Notes: generated from the letters alone by a model not told the origin. DNA of 52,803 nt from Acidobacteriota bacterium (GCA_016870915.1 VFZY01000008.1:1-52803); one strand, 5' to 3'; shown: positions 35,523 to 45,021, counted from the first letter of the stretch. Numbers and translations: made by a program.

Positions 35523-36890
35523 TTACTCCTTGGACGCCGCCGCCAGGTAGGAGTCCAGATCGCCCTGGGACACCGCCACGGCCAGCATGGCGCGCCAGAT
35601 GGCCAGCCGCGCGAGCGCGTCGTCAATCTCCGCCTGCGCGATCAATCGCTGGGCATCGGCGATTTCAATCACGGTGCCGATACCGGCCTTGTACCGGGCC
35701 ATGGCCTGCATCTCCACGGCGCGTGCATTCTCCAGTTGCAGCGGTGTGTTGCGGGCCACGCGGCGGGCGCCCTCCAGCATGGCCGCCGCGCGCGCCTTCT
35801 GCGCATCCAGATCGGTGAGAACCTGCTCATACCGCCGCTGTTCGGCCAGCGTGCGATGTGTTTCCATCTCCTTCCGCGCCCGCAGCCCGGGTTGAGAGAG
35901 AAAAGGGAACGTCACCGTCAGGCCCGTGCCCCAGTTGTAGAAGTTCGGTCCCAACCCGCTGGCCGGGCCGCCGGACCGTCCATCCGGAAACGCGCCGGAA
36001 CCCCGGCCAAACACCGAAGTCTGGTAGTTGAACCGTGGATAGAACGTACGGTCCAGCACTTTGAGGCGCGCCTTGGACTCCTCAATGCTTGCGTCCTGTT
36101 CCACCGCCGCCGGGTGCTGCGCGCTGGCCCGCTCCTGATCCAGCCCGGGCGCGGGTCCCAGCAGCTTCCCGGGCGACACCGCGGCATCGGGACCCGCAAA
36201 CTGAGCCAGCGCGGCGCCGGCCACCTGGACAGCCTGCCGGGCGTGCTCCAATTGCGTCTCCGCGTTGATCCGTTCGGCGCGCGCCCGCGTCAGGTCGATG
36301 CCGGGCCGCAGATCCGCCTTCACCAGCGTGGCCACCGTCTCTTCCACCACCCGGGCGCGGGCCAGCGCCGCCGCCACGCCCTTCAGCGTCTGTTCCGCGG
36401 CCAGAACCGTGAGGAACGCGTCCGCGGCCGTTGCCGCCACGTCCAGCCGGGTGCGGTCGAGGGCGGCCTCTTCGCGCTTCCGGGCCGCTTCAGCGGCGTC
36501 CACCTGCGACTGGCGCAGCCCGAAATCGAAGGGTTCCCACGATACGGTGAACCCGGCCGCGCTGCCCCAGACGTTTGAGCCGGAGTTCGTGTGGAACGCC
36601 GGGCCGGGGATGGAAGGCAGAATCGATTGGGGCAGGATCATTCCGTAAACGTTGTTGTGCGTGGCCCGGTTCAACTGCGCGATGGCGTCGGCCTGGGGTA
36701 GAAACGCCGTGCGCGCCAGCCTGATCGCCGCGGCCGCCGAGGCCACCCGCTCCGAGGCGCTCTTGGCCGCCGGATAACGCTCAGCCGCTGCCCGCACCGC
36801 CTGCTCGATTGTGAGGGGCCGTGTCTCGGCGCACGCCCAATGAGTGCAGGCAAGGATAACCCCCGCCCAGGGAACTTTCCGCGAATACAT
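35523..36890 (-). CDS. TolC-family outer-membrane efflux channel
   Basis: The 455-residue product has a signal peptide ([17 protein letters not shown]) and two repeats of the outer-membrane efflux protein domain, rich in long Ala/Glu/Arg helices, with internal similarity between [20 protein letters not shown] and the later half. [20 protein letters not shown] is typical. Together with the adaptor and pump it makes a complete tripartite exporter. Order is unusual only in that it follows directly (15 bp) on a sugar isomerase gene of the pyr run. Confidence 0.9.
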   Translation of the reverse strand: MYSRKVPWAGVILACTHWACAETRPLTIEQAVRAAAERYPAAKSASERVASAAAAIRLARTAFLPQADAIAQLNRATHNNVYGMILPQSILPSIPGPAFHTNSGSNVWGSAAGFTVSWEPFDFGLRQSQVDAAEAARKREEAALDRTRLDVAATAADAFLTVLAAEQTLKGVAAALARARVVEETVATLVKADLRPGIDLTRARAERINAETQLEHARQAVQVAGAALAQFAGPDAAVSPGKLLGPAPGLDQERASAQHPAAVEQDASIEESKARLKVLDRTFYPRFNYQTSVFGRGSGAFPDGRSGGPASGLGPNFYNWGTGLTVTFPFLSQPGLRARKEMETHRTLAEQRRYEQVLTDLDAQKARAAAMLEGARRVARNTPLQLENARAVEMQAMARYKAGIGTVIEIADAQRLIAQAEIDDALARLAIWRAMLAVAVSQGDLDSYLAAASKE

Positions 36891-36905
36891 TGTTACCGGT
36901 CCAGT

Positions 36906-37661
36906 CTAACGAGTGAGCTCGGTCCACAGGGCCCGGTACCAGCGCAGAAACCGTTCCGGCTCCTTGCTCTCCTGCGCCTCGCACAGGGTGTACCGGTCAT
37001 AGCCCGATTTCTTGAGCAGGCTGAACAGTTCCCGGTACGGGTACGGCCCCGCCAGTTCGTTGATATGGACGTTCTTGATCCACGGGCGCAGCAGGTCGAA
37101 GCTCTGTTTCACGCTGCCGTCCACGATGTCGGTGGGGTTCGAATTCCAGCACACGCCCACGCCGGGATGCCGCGCCGCCTTCATGATGGCCGCCGAAACC
37201 GGTGGATTCTGAGTGTCCCGGCCGTGCACCTCCATCCACACCTCAACGCCCATCTTGGAGCCGTATTCGCCCAGTTCGCGCAACGCGGCGCCGATGTTGT
37301 TGATCGTGGTCTCGCGGGGCACCTCGGCGGGCAGTCCGTTGGGCCGCACCTTGACGCCCCAGGCTCCCGTGTCGTGCGCCAGATCGATGAACTGCTTCGC
37401 GGTCTCCACATTCTGCGCCCGCACCTTGGCATCGGGCGAATGGAACTCGCACGTCGAGCCATAGCTCAGCAGCCGCACCTTGCTGCGCTTGAACCGTTCC
37501 GCCACCCGTTCGCGCTGCGCCTTGTCGATGGTGGGCTCCACGCCGTGCTTGTGCTGCGTTCGCAGTTCCACGGCTTCAAACCCGGATGCTTCAAGGTTGC
37601 GGATGATGGTCTCCACATCCCAATCCTTCAGAACGTTGTACGTCACCGCGCCCAATATCAT
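36906..37661 (-). CDS. Sugar phosphate isomerase/epimerase (AP endonuclease 2-like TIM barrel)
   Basis: The 251-residue product belongs to the xylose-isomerase-like TIM barrels: MILGAVTYNVLKDWDVETII, a metal-binding VWMEVHGRDTQNPPVSA, VCWNSNPTDIVDGSVKQ, NVHINEL, and a final YTLCEAQESKEPERFL. The Glu and His ligands of the metal site are visible. From ATG 37661 there is AGGAG at 37667-37671 (minus strand) as ribosome-binding site; the open frame continues upstream to 37751 inside pyrC. Substrate is unknown. It sits between pyrC and tolC with gaps of 16 and 15 bp. Confidence 0.82.
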   Translation of the reverse strand: MILGAVTYNVLKDWDVETIIRNLEASGFEAVELRTQHKHGVEPTIDKAQRERVAERFKRSKVRLLSYGSTCEFHSPDAKVRAQNVETAKQFIDLAHDTGAWGVKVRPNGLPAEVPRETTINNIGAALRELGEYGSKMGVEVWMEVHGRDTQNPPVSAAIMKAARHPGVGVCWNSNPTDIVDGSVKQSFDLLRPWIKNVHINELAGPYPYRELFSLLKKSGYDRYTLCEAQESKEPERFLRWYRALWTELTR

Positions 37662-37677
37662 GCCGGTCTCCTGTTCT

Positions 37678-38961
37678 TTACGTTGCCTGCCAGACCATCC
37701 GTCCCCGGACAATGGAAGCCACCGGCCCGCCGGTGAACGCGTGCCCGTCAAACGGCGAGTTGCGGCTCTTCGAAGCCGACTGGTTCACATCGTACGTCCA
37801 CTTGCGCGCCGGGTCAATCACCGTCACGTCGCCCTGCGCGCCGGGCGCCAGCGTGCCGTGCGGCAGATCGAGAATTCGCGCCGGGCCGGTGGTGTAGAGT
37901 TCGATCATCCGGGTGAGTGAAATCAGGCCCGGATGCACCAGGCGCTCGAACGTCAGCCCGATGGCCGTCTCCAGGCCCAGAATGCCGAACGGGCACTTTT
38001 CGAACTCCTGCATCTTCTCGCTGCCGGCGTGGGGCGCATGGTCGGTGGCCAGCGCGTCAACGGCGCCGCCCGCGATTCCCGCCACGCACGCGTCTACGTC
38101 GGCGGCGCTCCGCAGCGGCGGCTTCATCTTATAGTTGCTGTCGTAGGGTTTGATGTTCCCGTCGCTCAGGGCGAAGTGATGCGGTGAAACCTCGCAGCTC
38201 ACCGAAAGTCCTTTCGACTTGGCGAACGCCACCATCGCCACCGCGCGCGCGGTTGAAAGATGCGCCACGTGATAACGGGCGCCGGTCAGTTCGGCCAGCA
38301 GCAGGTCCCGCGCCACCATCACATCCTCGGAAGCCGCGGGGATGCCGCGCAGCCCCAGCCGCACGGAGGGGAGCCCCTCGTGCATGTCGCCGCCCGCGCT
38401 CAGGTGCAGGTCCTCGCAATGGTTGATCACGGGGACGCCATAGGATCTCGCCATCTCCATCGCGCGCCGCATCACCCGTGCGTTCATCACCGGCTTGCCG
38501 TCGTCTGAGATGGCCACCGCGCCCGCCGCCTTCATCGATCCGATCGCGGCCAGCTCCTCGCCCTCGCTGCCCTTGGTGATGGCGCCAATGGGGTAGACAT
38601 TCACCACGGCATGGTTGCGCGCCCGCTCCACAATGTAGCTTGTGACGTGCACGCTGTCGTTCACCGGTTTCGTGTTCGGCATGCAGCAGACCGTCGTGAA
38701 CCCGCCCGCGGCCGCCGCCCGCGACCCGGTTTCGATCGTCTCGGCATGCTCGAACCCCGGCTCGCGCAGATGCACATGCATGTCGATGAATCCGGGCGCC
38801 ACAATCAGCCCCGTGGCGTCGAATTCGGCGGCGCCCGTTGCATCCAGCGCACGGCCCACCGCCGCAATCCTGCCATCCACCATCAGGACGTCGGCCGTCG
38901 CGTCGTGCCGCGAGGCCGGGTCAATCACACGCCCGTTTCGAAGGACAAGCTTTTCCGCCAT
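37678..38961 (-). CDS. pyrC: Dihydroorotase
   Basis: Dihydroorotase closes carbamoyl aspartate to dihydroorotate, the third step of UMP synthesis. The 427-residue length is that of the class I enzymes. Metal ligands are visible in IDMHVHLREPGFEHAETIE (H62, H64), and the late LATDHAPH carries the catalytic aspartate. GFTTVCCMPNTKPVND is also conserved. It starts 4 bp after pyrB, and PyrB-PyrC often form a complex in this arrangement. Confidence 0.95.
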   Translation of the reverse strand: MAEKLVLRNGRVIDPASRHDATADVLMVDGRIAAVGRALDATGAAEFDATGLIVAPGFIDMHVHLREPGFEHAETIETGSRAAAAGGFTTVCCMPNTKPVNDSVHVTSYIVERARNHAVVNVYPIGAITKGSEGEELAAIGSMKAAGAVAISDDGKPVMNARVMRRAMEMARSYGVPVINHCEDLHLSAGGDMHEGLPSVRLGLRGIPAASEDVMVARDLLLAELTGARYHVAHLSTARAVAMVAFAKSKGLSVSCEVSPHHFALSDGNIKPYDSNYKMKPPLRSAADVDACVAGIAGGAVDALATDHAPHAGSEKMQEFEKCPFGILGLETAIGLTFERLVHPGLISLTRMIELYTTGPARILDLPHGTLAPGAQGDVTVIDPARKWTYDVNQSASKSRNSPFDGHAFTGGPVASIVRGRMVWQAT

Positions 38962-38965
38962 GCCG

Positions 38966-39877
38966 CTAATTGGTCAAAACCCTTTCCAGAACCGCCATGC
39001 GCACGGCGATACCGTTTTCCACCTGATTGAGGATCACGCTGCGCTGCGAATCCGCCACTTCGCTTGAGATCTCGCGCCCGCGGTTGATGGGACCCGGGTG
39101 CATCACCAGCACATCGGGCTTGGCCAGGCGCAGATGCTCGGGGCGCAGCCCATAGTACCGGAAGTATTCTCCTGCCGGATACGATGTCTCGTGCTGCCGC
39201 TCCAGTTGCACGCGCAGCATCATGATCACGTCCGCCTCGCGGATCGCTTCACTGATGTTGTAGCTGATCGAAACACCCGGAGCCAGCTCCGCCAGTTCGC
39301 GGGGCACCAGCGGCGCCGGGCCGCACAACACAATGTCGACGCCGAACTTCGAGAGCAGGTGAATGTTCGACCGGGCGACGCGGCTATGCGCGATGTCGCC
39401 GATGATGGCCACGCGCATGCCATCGATCCGGTCCCGGTTATCCAGAATGGTCCGGGCATCCAGCAGCGCCTGCGTGGGGTGTTCATGCGTGCCGTCGCCC
39501 GCGTTGATGATGGGCGTGGGCAGGAATCGGGCCAGAAAGTGTGGCGCGCCGGAGGCCGCATGGCGCATCACAATCACGTCGGGCTGCATCGCCGCCAGCG
39601 TGTTCAGCGTGTCCACCAGGGATTCGCCCTTCGATACGCTTGAGCCGGAAGCGGTGATGGACACCGCGTCGGCGCTCAGGCGCTTGGCCGCGATCTCGAA
39701 GCTGGTGCGCGTGCGCGTCGAAGCCTCAAAAAAGAGATTCACCATCAGCCGGCCCCGCAGCAGATCCAGCCGCTTGTTCGCCTGCCGTTGCACCGGCTGA
39801 AAGCTTCTGGCTTTTTCGAGAATGACCTCGATTTCGGCGCGCGTCAGATCCTCAATGCCCAGAAGTCCCCGGCCCAT
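38966..39877 (-). CDS. pyrB: Aspartate carbamoyltransferase catalytic subunit
   Basis: PyrB transfers the carbamoyl group of carbamoyl phosphate to aspartate, the committed step of pyrimidine synthesis. The 303-residue product has the carbamoyl phosphate site [13 protein letters not shown] (residues 49-61) and [12 protein letters not shown], with the late [13 protein letters not shown]. No pyrI regulatory-subunit gene is nearby, as in the class using PyrB with PyrC. Its ATG follows the pyrR stop with no gap. Confidence 0.95.
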   Translation of the reverse strand: MGRGLLGIEDLTRAEIEVILEKARSFQPVQRQANKRLDLLRGRLMVNLFFEASTRTRTSFEIAAKRLSADAVSITASGSSVSKGESLVDTLNTLAAMQPDVIVMRHAASGAPHFLARFLPTPIINAGDGTHEHPTQALLDARTILDNRDRIDGMRVAIIGDIAHSRVARSNIHLLSKFGVDIVLCGPAPLVPRELAELAPGVSISYNISEAIREADVIMMLRVQLERQHETSYPAGEYFRYYGLRPEHLRLAKPDVLVMHPGPINRGREISSEVADSQRSVILNQVENGIAVRMAVLERVLTN

Positions 39878-40429
39878 CTAATCGGCTTTCTCCACCAGCA
39901 GCACCTTCTCAACGCCGTCGATCTCCTTGAACTTCACTTCGATGATCTCGTTGGCGGCGGTCTGCACCATGCGTCCCACATAGCGGGCTTCGATGGGCAG
40001 TTCGCGATGGCCGCGGTCGATCAGGCACAGCAGTTGCACGCGCGCCGCGCGGCCCTTGTCGAACAGCGCATCCAGGGCGGCCCGCACCGTCCGCCCGGTG
40101 TAGAGCACGTCGTCCATCAGTACGATGTCCTTGCCTTCCACCGGAAAATCGATCGCCGTGCCGTTCACCACGGGCTTGTGGCCCACCGTGGACAGGTCAT
40201 CGCGGTACAGGTTGATGTCGAGAATGCCCACCGGCACCGTACGGTTCTCAAGCGCCTGAATCTTGGCCGCCAGCCGCTCGGCCAGGGGAATGCCGCGGCG
40301 GCGGATGCCGATGAACGCCAGACGGTCCAGATTCTCGGTCTTTTCAAGGATTTCGTGGGCCAGACGGACCAGCGTGCGGTCGATTTCCGACGCACTCATG
40401 ATCTGTGATTTTTCACGGGTCGTGCTCAT
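39878..40429 (-). CDS. pyrR: Bifunctional pyr operon regulator / uracil phosphoribosyltransferase
   Basis: PyrR binds UMP and the pyr mRNA to attenuate pyrimidine genes and has weak uracil phosphoribosyltransferase activity. From the ATG at 40429 the product is 183 residues with the PRPP loop VLMDDVLYTGRTVRAAL (residues 103-119) and the early LAFIGIRRRGIPLAERLA. The frame extends to 40540 upstream, but the ATG gives the family N terminus. It is the first gene of a long leftward run through pyrB and pyrC. I did not find a clear PyrR RNA-binding consensus in the short leader. Confidence 0.94.
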   Translation of the reverse strand: MSTTREKSQIMSASEIDRTLVRLAHEILEKTENLDRLAFIGIRRRGIPLAERLAAKIQALENRTVPVGILDINLYRDDLSTVGHKPVVNGTAIDFPVEGKDIVLMDDVLYTGRTVRAALDALFDKGRAARVQLLCLIDRGHRELPIEARYVGRMVQTAANEIIEVKFKEIDGVEKVLLVEKAD

Positions 40430-40522
40430 GGGGGTCGTGTGTAGGGTACCACGGCGGGCTTGCGGAATGCCGGTTTCGGTGCCTGTGAGTCCCGAAAGAG
40501 CGAACCGGCGCCGGACGCGTGC

Positions 40523-40528
40523 TATACT
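40523..40528 (+). promoter_or_regulatory. -10 box of the rpmI-rplT promoter
   Basis: TATACT at 40523-40528 is a near-consensus -10 hexamer facing rpmI, in the 182-bp divergent region between pyrR and rpmI. A transcript starting about 40535 would carry a leader of about 77 bases containing the hairpin at 40550-40576. A good -35 is not evident 16-18 bp upstream. Confidence 0.5.
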
Positions 40529-40549
40529 TGAGACGTCCATCCCTTTGGG

Positions 40550-40576
40550 GCATGCGCTGGACCTTTGTCCAGATGC
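40550..40576 (+). promoter_or_regulatory. Leader hairpin ahead of rpmI, possible L20 control site
   Basis: CTGGAC (40557-40562) and GTCCAG (40567-40572) form a perfect six-pair stem with the four-base loop CTTT. Outside a three-base bulge, GCAT (40550-40553) pairs with ATGC (40573-40576). Autoregulation of rpmI-rplT by ribosomal protein L20 binding the leader is established in other bacteria. This structure is a candidate for that role, not a match to a known motif. Confidence 0.45.
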
Positions 40577-40611
40577 TTGGCCTAATCGAACAAAGCTAAG
40601 GATTCCGGATC

Positions 40612-40806
40612 ATGCCGAAACTGAAAACCCATAAGGGTGCGTCGAAGCGTTTCAAGAAAACGGGCACTGGAAAGATTGCCCGCCGGCACGCTTTCGCCCG
40701 CCACATTCTCACCTCCAAGGCGCCCGGCCGTAAGCGGCGTCTGGCGCAGAGTGTGGTGGCCGATTCGGCCAACGAAGCGGCGCTCAAGGTGATGCTCCCC
40801 TACTAG
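40612..40806 (+). CDS. rpmI: 50S ribosomal protein L35
   Basis: The 64-residue, very basic product begins [20 protein letters not shown], the universal L35 start, and ends within the usual length. AAGGA lies about 10 bp before the ATG. It is followed by rplT, as in most bacteria. The common upstream partner infC is not here; the gene has its own promoter region shared with pyrR. Confidence 0.96.
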   Translation: MPKLKTHKGASKRFKKTGTGKIARRHAFARHILTSKAPGRKRRLAQSVVADSANEAALKVMLPY

Positions 40807-40877
40807 CGGAGCCCCGGGTGCAAGGCGGTGCGCGTGGCACGTGCCCGCCGGCCCCATCTGATTGAAAGGAGAAAAAC

Positions 40878-41234
40878 GTGCCAAGAGTAAAACGTGGTCC
40901 AAAGCGGGCAGCGTCCCGCAAAAAGACCCTTGAAAAAGCGTCCGGTTATTTCCTGACCAAGAGCAAGCTGCACCGCTCCGCCCAGGAAGCCGTCGAGAAA
41001 GCCGGACGGTACGCCTTCATCGGCCGCCGCCGCAAGAAGCGCGACTTCCGCGCCCTCTGGATTCAGCGCATCAACGCGGCCTGCCGCCAGGCTGAGATGT
41101 CGTACAGCCGGTTCATGGATGGCCTCAAGAAGGCCGGGATTGAACTGAACCGCAAGATCCTCGCCGATCTCGCCGCCACCGACGCCGCCGCGTTCAATGA
41201 ACTGGTGGCGAAGGCGAAGGCCGCCCTCGGCTAG
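40878..41234 (+). CDS. rplT: 50S ribosomal protein L20
   Basis: L20 is an early-assembly 23S rRNA-binding protein and, in many bacteria, a translational repressor of its own operon. The 118-residue product starts [20 protein letters not shown]-like and contains the conserved [19 protein letters not shown]. The start is GTG at 40878 with AAAGGAG at 40865-40871. It is 71 bp after rpmI. pheS and pheT, which commonly follow rplT, are absent. Confidence 0.96.
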   Translation: MPRVKRGPKRAASRKKTLEKASGYFLTKSKLHRSAQEAVEKAGRYAFIGRRRKKRDFRALWIQRINAACRQAEMSYSRFMDGLKKAGIELNRKILADLAATDAAAFNELVAKAKAALG

Positions 41235-41281
41235 CCCTCGGCTTGGCCTGTGTTCGGCCCGCGGCTTTGCCGGTGCTTCCA

Positions 41282-41569
41282 ATGGATATGATCGACGAGG
41301 TTGCCCAAGATCCCTTAGCCGTTCTCGAAGAACGGATCGCCCGGACCGTGGACGTCATCAGTTCGCTCAAACGCGAACGGGATAGCGCGGACTCCGCCCG
41401 GACGGCCGCCGAAGCCGGCCGCAAAGCCGCCGAAGCCGACCGCGATGCGGCCCGTGCCGAGGTGGCCCGTCTGATGCGTGAAATGGATTCCCTGCGCGCC
41501 GAACGCAAACAGGTGAAGTCGCGCGTCGAAAAACTGCTCGGCCAGATGGACCTGCTGGCCCAGGGTTAG
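41282..41569 (+). CDS. Short coiled-coil protein, ZapB-like
   Basis: The 95-residue product is almost entirely a charged, Ala/Arg/Glu-rich coiled coil (VDVISSLKRERDSADSARTA onwards, ending VKSRVEKLLGQMDLLAQG) with no catalytic motif. Size, composition and position directly before zapA match the ZapB/DUF904-type cell-division coiled coils found in this place in other genomes. No good ribosome-binding site is visible before ATG 41282; ATG 41288 is an alternative. The functional name is inference from context. Confidence 0.65.
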   Translation: MDMIDEVAQDPLAVLEERIARTVDVISSLKRERDSADSARTAAEAGRKAAEADRDAARAEVARLMREMDSLRAERKQVKSRVEKLLGQMDLLAQG

Positions 41570-41578
41570 GTCCGGACC

Positions 41579-41881
41579 ATGGCGGCGCCCGAACGCAAGC
41601 CGGTCCGGGTCACCATCTTTCACCAGAACTACACCATCCTCGCTTCCGGCGACGAGGCGGAGGTGCATGAGATCGCCCGTGAGATGGACGAACTCATGAT
41701 GTCCATCGCCCGCCGCGCTGGCAATGTCGAAACCGCCAGACTGGCCGTTCTCGCCGGTCTCCACATGGCGGACGAACTCAGGCGCGCCCGCCGTGAACTG
41801 GATGCCCTGCGCGCACGCATTGAGGCCAAATCCGCCGAACTCAGTGGCCGGCTGGGCCGCGCGTTGGACGGTCAGGACTAA
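41579..41881 (+). CDS. zapA: Cell division protein ZapA
   Basis: ZapA bundles FtsZ filaments at the division site. The 100-residue product has the ZapA beta-strand start (PVRVTIFHQNYTILASGDEA), the conserved EVHEIAREMDELM and a C-terminal coiled coil beginning LAVLAGLHMADELRRARREL. The length is typical. It starts 9 bp after the coiled-coil gene and is followed by a strong hairpin. Confidence 0.9.
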   Translation: MAAPERKPVRVTIFHQNYTILASGDEAEVHEIAREMDELMMSIARRAGNVETARLAVLAGLHMADELRRARRELDALRARIEAKSAELSGRLGRALDGQD

Positions 41882-41884
41882 CAG

Positions 41885-41950
41885 CCGGCAAAGGCCGGGG
41901 CGGCTTCATGACACCCAGGCAACGCCGCCGCCCCATGTCCGTCTTGCCGG
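41885..41950 (+). terminator. Extended stem-loop after zapA
   Basis: CCGGCAA (41885-41891) pairs with TTGCCGG (41944-41950), and inside it GGGGCGGC (41897-41904) pairs with GCCGCCCC (41927-41934) around a 22-base loop. The first arm begins 4 bp after the zapA stop. There is no U-run behind it. It could stop zapA transcription or be part of a small RNA; 6S RNA lies beside zapA in some proteobacteria, but this element is too short and lacks an evident central bubble. Confidence 0.5.
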
Positions 41951-41979
41951 TTGTGGCATGGGAGAACCGGCATGGAAAA

Positions 41980-41995
41980 CCCACGCGCGCGTGGG
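41980..41995. promoter_or_regulatory. 16-bp perfect palindrome, candidate operator
   Basis: CCCACGCGCGCGTGGG is its own reverse complement and ends six bases before a consensus -10 box at 42002. It occupies the -35 to spacer region of that promoter, where a dimeric repressor would block RNA polymerase. No regulator gene is adjacent, so the binding protein is unknown. It could also be a hairpin at the end of the upstream transcript. Confidence 0.5.
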
Positions 41996-42001
41996 GTCCA
42001 C

Positions 42002-42007
42002 TATAAT
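42002..42007 (+). promoter_or_regulatory. Consensus -10 box for the DUF1549 gene
   Basis: TATAAT at 42002-42007 matches the sigma-70 -10 consensus exactly, 18 bp before ATG 42026. The predicted leader is about a dozen bases. No good -35 hexamer is present; the palindrome at 41980-41995 occupies that place. Confidence 0.6.
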
Positions 42008-42025
42008 CAAGTACACGGAAGAATC

Positions 42026-45019
42026 ATGTTCCTGTACCGGGTTGGATTCGCCCTGCTTGCCCCGGCGCTCCTGGCTGCGCCGTCCTTCGACCAGGTAAGG
42101 TCCATTTTCGCTGCCTCCTGTGTCTCCTGCCACGGGGCCGCCAACTCCCTTGGCGGACTGCGCCTCGACAGCCCCGAAGCCATCGCTCGCGGCGGCGCTG
42201 CCGGACCCCTCTTCACGCCCGGCCGCTCCACAGGCAGCCGGTTGCTTGCCCGGCTCACCTCCGCCAATCCCAAGGAACGTATGCCCATGGGCGCCGCGCC
42301 ATTGAAACCGGCCGAGATTGCGGCCGTTCGCGAGTGGATCGACGGCGGAGCCCAGGTGCCCGCCACCGCGTCCATCGCCTCCACGGCGCCCAGGCACTGG
42401 GCCTATCGTAAGCCCGTCAAACCCGCGCCCCCGGCCGTTCGCGGCGGCTCCCAGGTGCGGAACCCCGTCGACCGCTTCCTGCTGGCGCGCCTCGAAAAAC
42501 AGGGCCTCTCGTTCAATCGCGAAGCGCCGCGCGAGACTCTCATCCGGCGCCTGTCCCTCGACCTCACCGGACTTCCGCCCACCCCTCAGCAAGTGGCCGC
42601 CTTCTCATCCGACACCCGGCCCGACGCGTACGAACATCTGGTTGATGAGCTCCTCAAATCGCCCCGCTACGGGGAACGCTGGGCGCGCCCCTGGCTCGAT
42701 CTCGCCCGCTACGCCGACACCAACGGCTTTGAAGCGGATCGCCGCCGGACCATGTGGCGGTATCGCGACTGGGTGATTGACGCCCTCAACGCCGACATGC
42801 CTTTCGACCAGTTCACCATCGAGCAACTGGCCGGTGACATGCTGCCGAACCCCACCGTGGCGCAGAAGATCGCCACCGGCTTCCATCGCAACACCATGTT
42901 CAACGAAGAGGGCGGCGTCGACAGGGAAGAGGCGCACTTTGAAGTTCTGGTGGACCGCGTCAACACCACCGCCAGCACCTGGCTGGGCGCCACACTGATG
43001 TGCTCCCAGTGCCACAACCATAAGTACGATCCGTTCACCCAGAAAGAGTACTACCAGTTGATGGCCTTCTTCAGCCAGACCACCAGGGCCAGTCAGAACG
43101 CCAGCGACGCCATCGCGAAATGGCGCGAAAAACAGATCGATCTGGCCACCGCGGAACAGGAGACGCGCCGCAAGCAGATCACCGGCCGCATCGCCTCACT
43201 CGAAGCCAAACTCAAGACCTCCACGCCGGAACTCGAACGCGAGCAGCAGGAGTGGGAGACCGGCGCTCTCGAAGCCGCCCGCGCCTGGCGTACCTTTGAG
43301 CCGTCCGGCCTTCAGTCCGCCGCGGGCGCCCAACTTGCCTTTGCGAACGGCTTCATCCTGGCCACGGGCGAGAACGCCCAACGCGAAACCTACACCCTCA
43401 CGGGGCCCCTTCCCAAGGGCCCGCTCACCGCCCTCCGCATCGAAGCCAAACCCCATGCCAGCCTGCCCCGCAACGGCCCCGGCCGCGATATCTACGGCAA
43501 CTTCATCCTCACCTCCGTCGCCGTGGAGATTGGTGGCCCCGGCGGATGGAAGCGCCTGGAGCCGCGCCGCGTCGTCTCCGATGACGGCCGGGTCGAGGAT
43601 CGCAACAAGCGCCAGCTCTGGACCATCGACGCCTCGCGCGAGGAAAAGCGCCTCGCCCGGCAGTTGGTTCTCGTGCTGCCCGAAACGGAGATCCCCGAAG
43701 GCGCCCAACTCCGCCTCACGCTGGTGCAGAACTCCGACTTCGTCGGCCAAAGCCTGGGGCATTTCGCCATCGCCACCACCGCCTCCGCCGGCCCTGAGCG
43801 CCCGGTTCGAGTCCGCGCCAAACTGCGGCCGGCCTTCGAAAGCGCCACCCGCACCGAAGGCCAGAAGACCGAACTGGCCGAGTTCTTCCGCGGCATCGCC
43901 CCGTCCCTGGAACCCGTGCGCGATCTCATCAAGGAACTGCGCAACGATCTTGACCGCATGGGCATCGCCAGCGCCCTGGTGATGGAAGAGCCGCCGGGCT
44001 TTGAGCGGCCGTCCGATTTCATTCGCACCCGCGGCCTCTTTTCCGCAAAAGCCGGCAAGGTGTATGCCGACGTGCCGGCGGTGCTGGGCGCCCTGCCGCC
44101 CGATAGCCTGCCCAACCGTTTGGGCCTGGCCCGATGGCTCGTGAGCCGCGAAAATCCGCTCACCGCCCGCGTTGCCGTGAACCGCATGTGGGAACAGTTC
44201 TTCGGCCGAGGCATCGTCGAAACCAGCGAGGATTTCGGCACCATGGGTGAGCGGCCCCTCCATCCCGAACTGCTCGATTGGCTGGCCACGGAGTTCATGG
44301 ACCGCAACTGGAGCCAGAAAGCGATGCACCGCCTCATCGTCACCTCCGCGGCGTATCGACAAAGCTCGGCGGTCACTCCGCCGCTGCTCGAAGCGGACCC
44401 CTACAACCGCCTCATCTCGCGCGGCCCGCGCTTCCGCCTGGAAGCGGAGATGGTTCGCGATGCCGCCCTGGCTGCCAGCGGTCTGCTGAGCGCCAGAATT
44501 GGTGGCCCCAGCGTCTTCCCGCCGCAGCCGGAAGGAGTCTGGGACGTGCCCTACTCCGATGAGCGCTGGATTGAGAGCAAGGGCGAGGACCGCTATCGCC
44601 GCGCGCTCTATACGTTCCTGCGCCGCAGCGCGCTTTACCCGGCCATGATGAACTTCGACGCCACCTCGCACGAAGTCTGCACCGTGCGCCGCGTCCGCAC
44701 CAACACCCCGCTTCAGGCTCTCACCACGCTCAACGATCAGGCGTTCTTCGAAGCCGCCCGCGCCCTGGCGGCCCGCATCGCGCGGGAAGGCGGAACCGAG
44801 GACCGCGCTCGCGCCACCCACGGCTTCCGTCTGGTGGCCAGCCGCGCTCCTTCCGCCCGTGAAATGGACCGCCTTCTCAGTTGGCTCGCCCAGGAGCGCC
44901 GCTACTTCGAAACCCACGTCGCTGAAGCCACCAGGCTCGCCGGCGGAGCCGAGATGGCCGCCTGGACCGTTTTCGCCAACGCACTGCTCAACCTTGACGA
45001 GGCGCTCACCAAGGAATAG
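42026..45019 (+). CDS. Exported PSCyt1-DUF1549-DUF1553 cytochrome-like protein
   Basis: This family, abundant in Planctomycetes and Acidobacteriota, joins a cytochrome c-like domain to two domains of unknown function and is thought to act in periplasmic polymer or sugar breakdown. From ATG 42026 the product is 997 residues: a signal peptide ([16 protein letters not shown]), the heme motif C32-VS-C35-H36, the DUF1549 domain from about residue 145 ([16 protein letters not shown]), a second CxxCH in [13 protein letters not shown], a middle beta-rich region, and DUF1553 ([20 protein letters not shown]). The open frame extends upstream to 41951, but the promoter lies inside that stretch. Confidence 0.9.
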   Translation: MFLYRVGFALLAPALLAAPSFDQVRSIFAASCVSCHGAANSLGGLRLDSPEAIARGGAAGPLFTPGRSTGSRLLARLTSANPKERMPMGAAPLKPAEIAAVREWIDGGAQVPATASIASTAPRHWAYRKPVKPAPPAVRGGSQVRNPVDRFLLARLEKQGLSFNREAPRETLIRRLSLDLTGLPPTPQQVAAFSSDTRPDAYEHLVDELLKSPRYGERWARPWLDLARYADTNGFEADRRRTMWRYRDWVIDALNADMPFDQFTIEQLAGDMLPNPTVAQKIATGFHRNTMFNEEGGVDREEAHFEVLVDRVNTTASTWLGATLMCSQCHNHKYDPFTQKEYYQLMAFFSQTTRASQNASDAIAKWREKQIDLATAEQETRRKQITGRIASLEAKLKTSTPELEREQQEWETGALEAARAWRTFEPSGLQSAAGAQLAFANGFILATGENAQRETYTLTGPLPKGPLTALRIEAKPHASLPRNGPGRDIYGNFILTSVAVEIGGPGGWKRLEPRRVVSDDGRVEDRNKRQLWTIDASREEKRLARQLVLVLPETEIPEGAQLRLTLVQNSDFVGQSLGHFAIATTASAGPERPVRVRAKLRPAFESATRTEGQKTELAEFFRGIAPSLEPVRDLIKELRNDLDRMGIASALVMEEPPGFERPSDFIRTRGLFSAKAGKVYADVPAVLGALPPDSLPNRLGLARWLVSRENPLTARVAVNRMWEQFFGRGIVETSEDFGTMGERPLHPELLDWLATEFMDRNWSQKAMHRLIVTSAAYRQSSAVTPPLLEADPYNRLISRGPRFRLEAEMVRDAALAASGLLSARIGGPSVFPPQPEGVWDVPYSDERWIESKGEDRYRRALYTFLRRSALYPAMMNFDATSHEVCTVRRVRTNTPLQALTTLNDQAFFEAARALAARIAREGGTEDRARATHGFRLVASRAPSAREMDRLLSWLAQERRYFETHVAEATRLAGGAEMAAWTVFANALLNLDEALTKE

Positions 45020-45021
45020 CC

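Noticed and set aside
40430-40522. PyrR RNA-binding loop or attenuator in the pyrR leader
   Set aside because: An inverted repeat TTTCGG/CCGAAA (40474-40497) is present, but it has a 12-base loop and nothing close to the known PyrR-binding consensus, and no U-run follows on the minus strand.
43196-44917. 573-codon minus-strand frame opposite the DUF1549 gene
   Set aside because: The sense strand has a complete family protein with heme motifs, and the antisense product has no domain.
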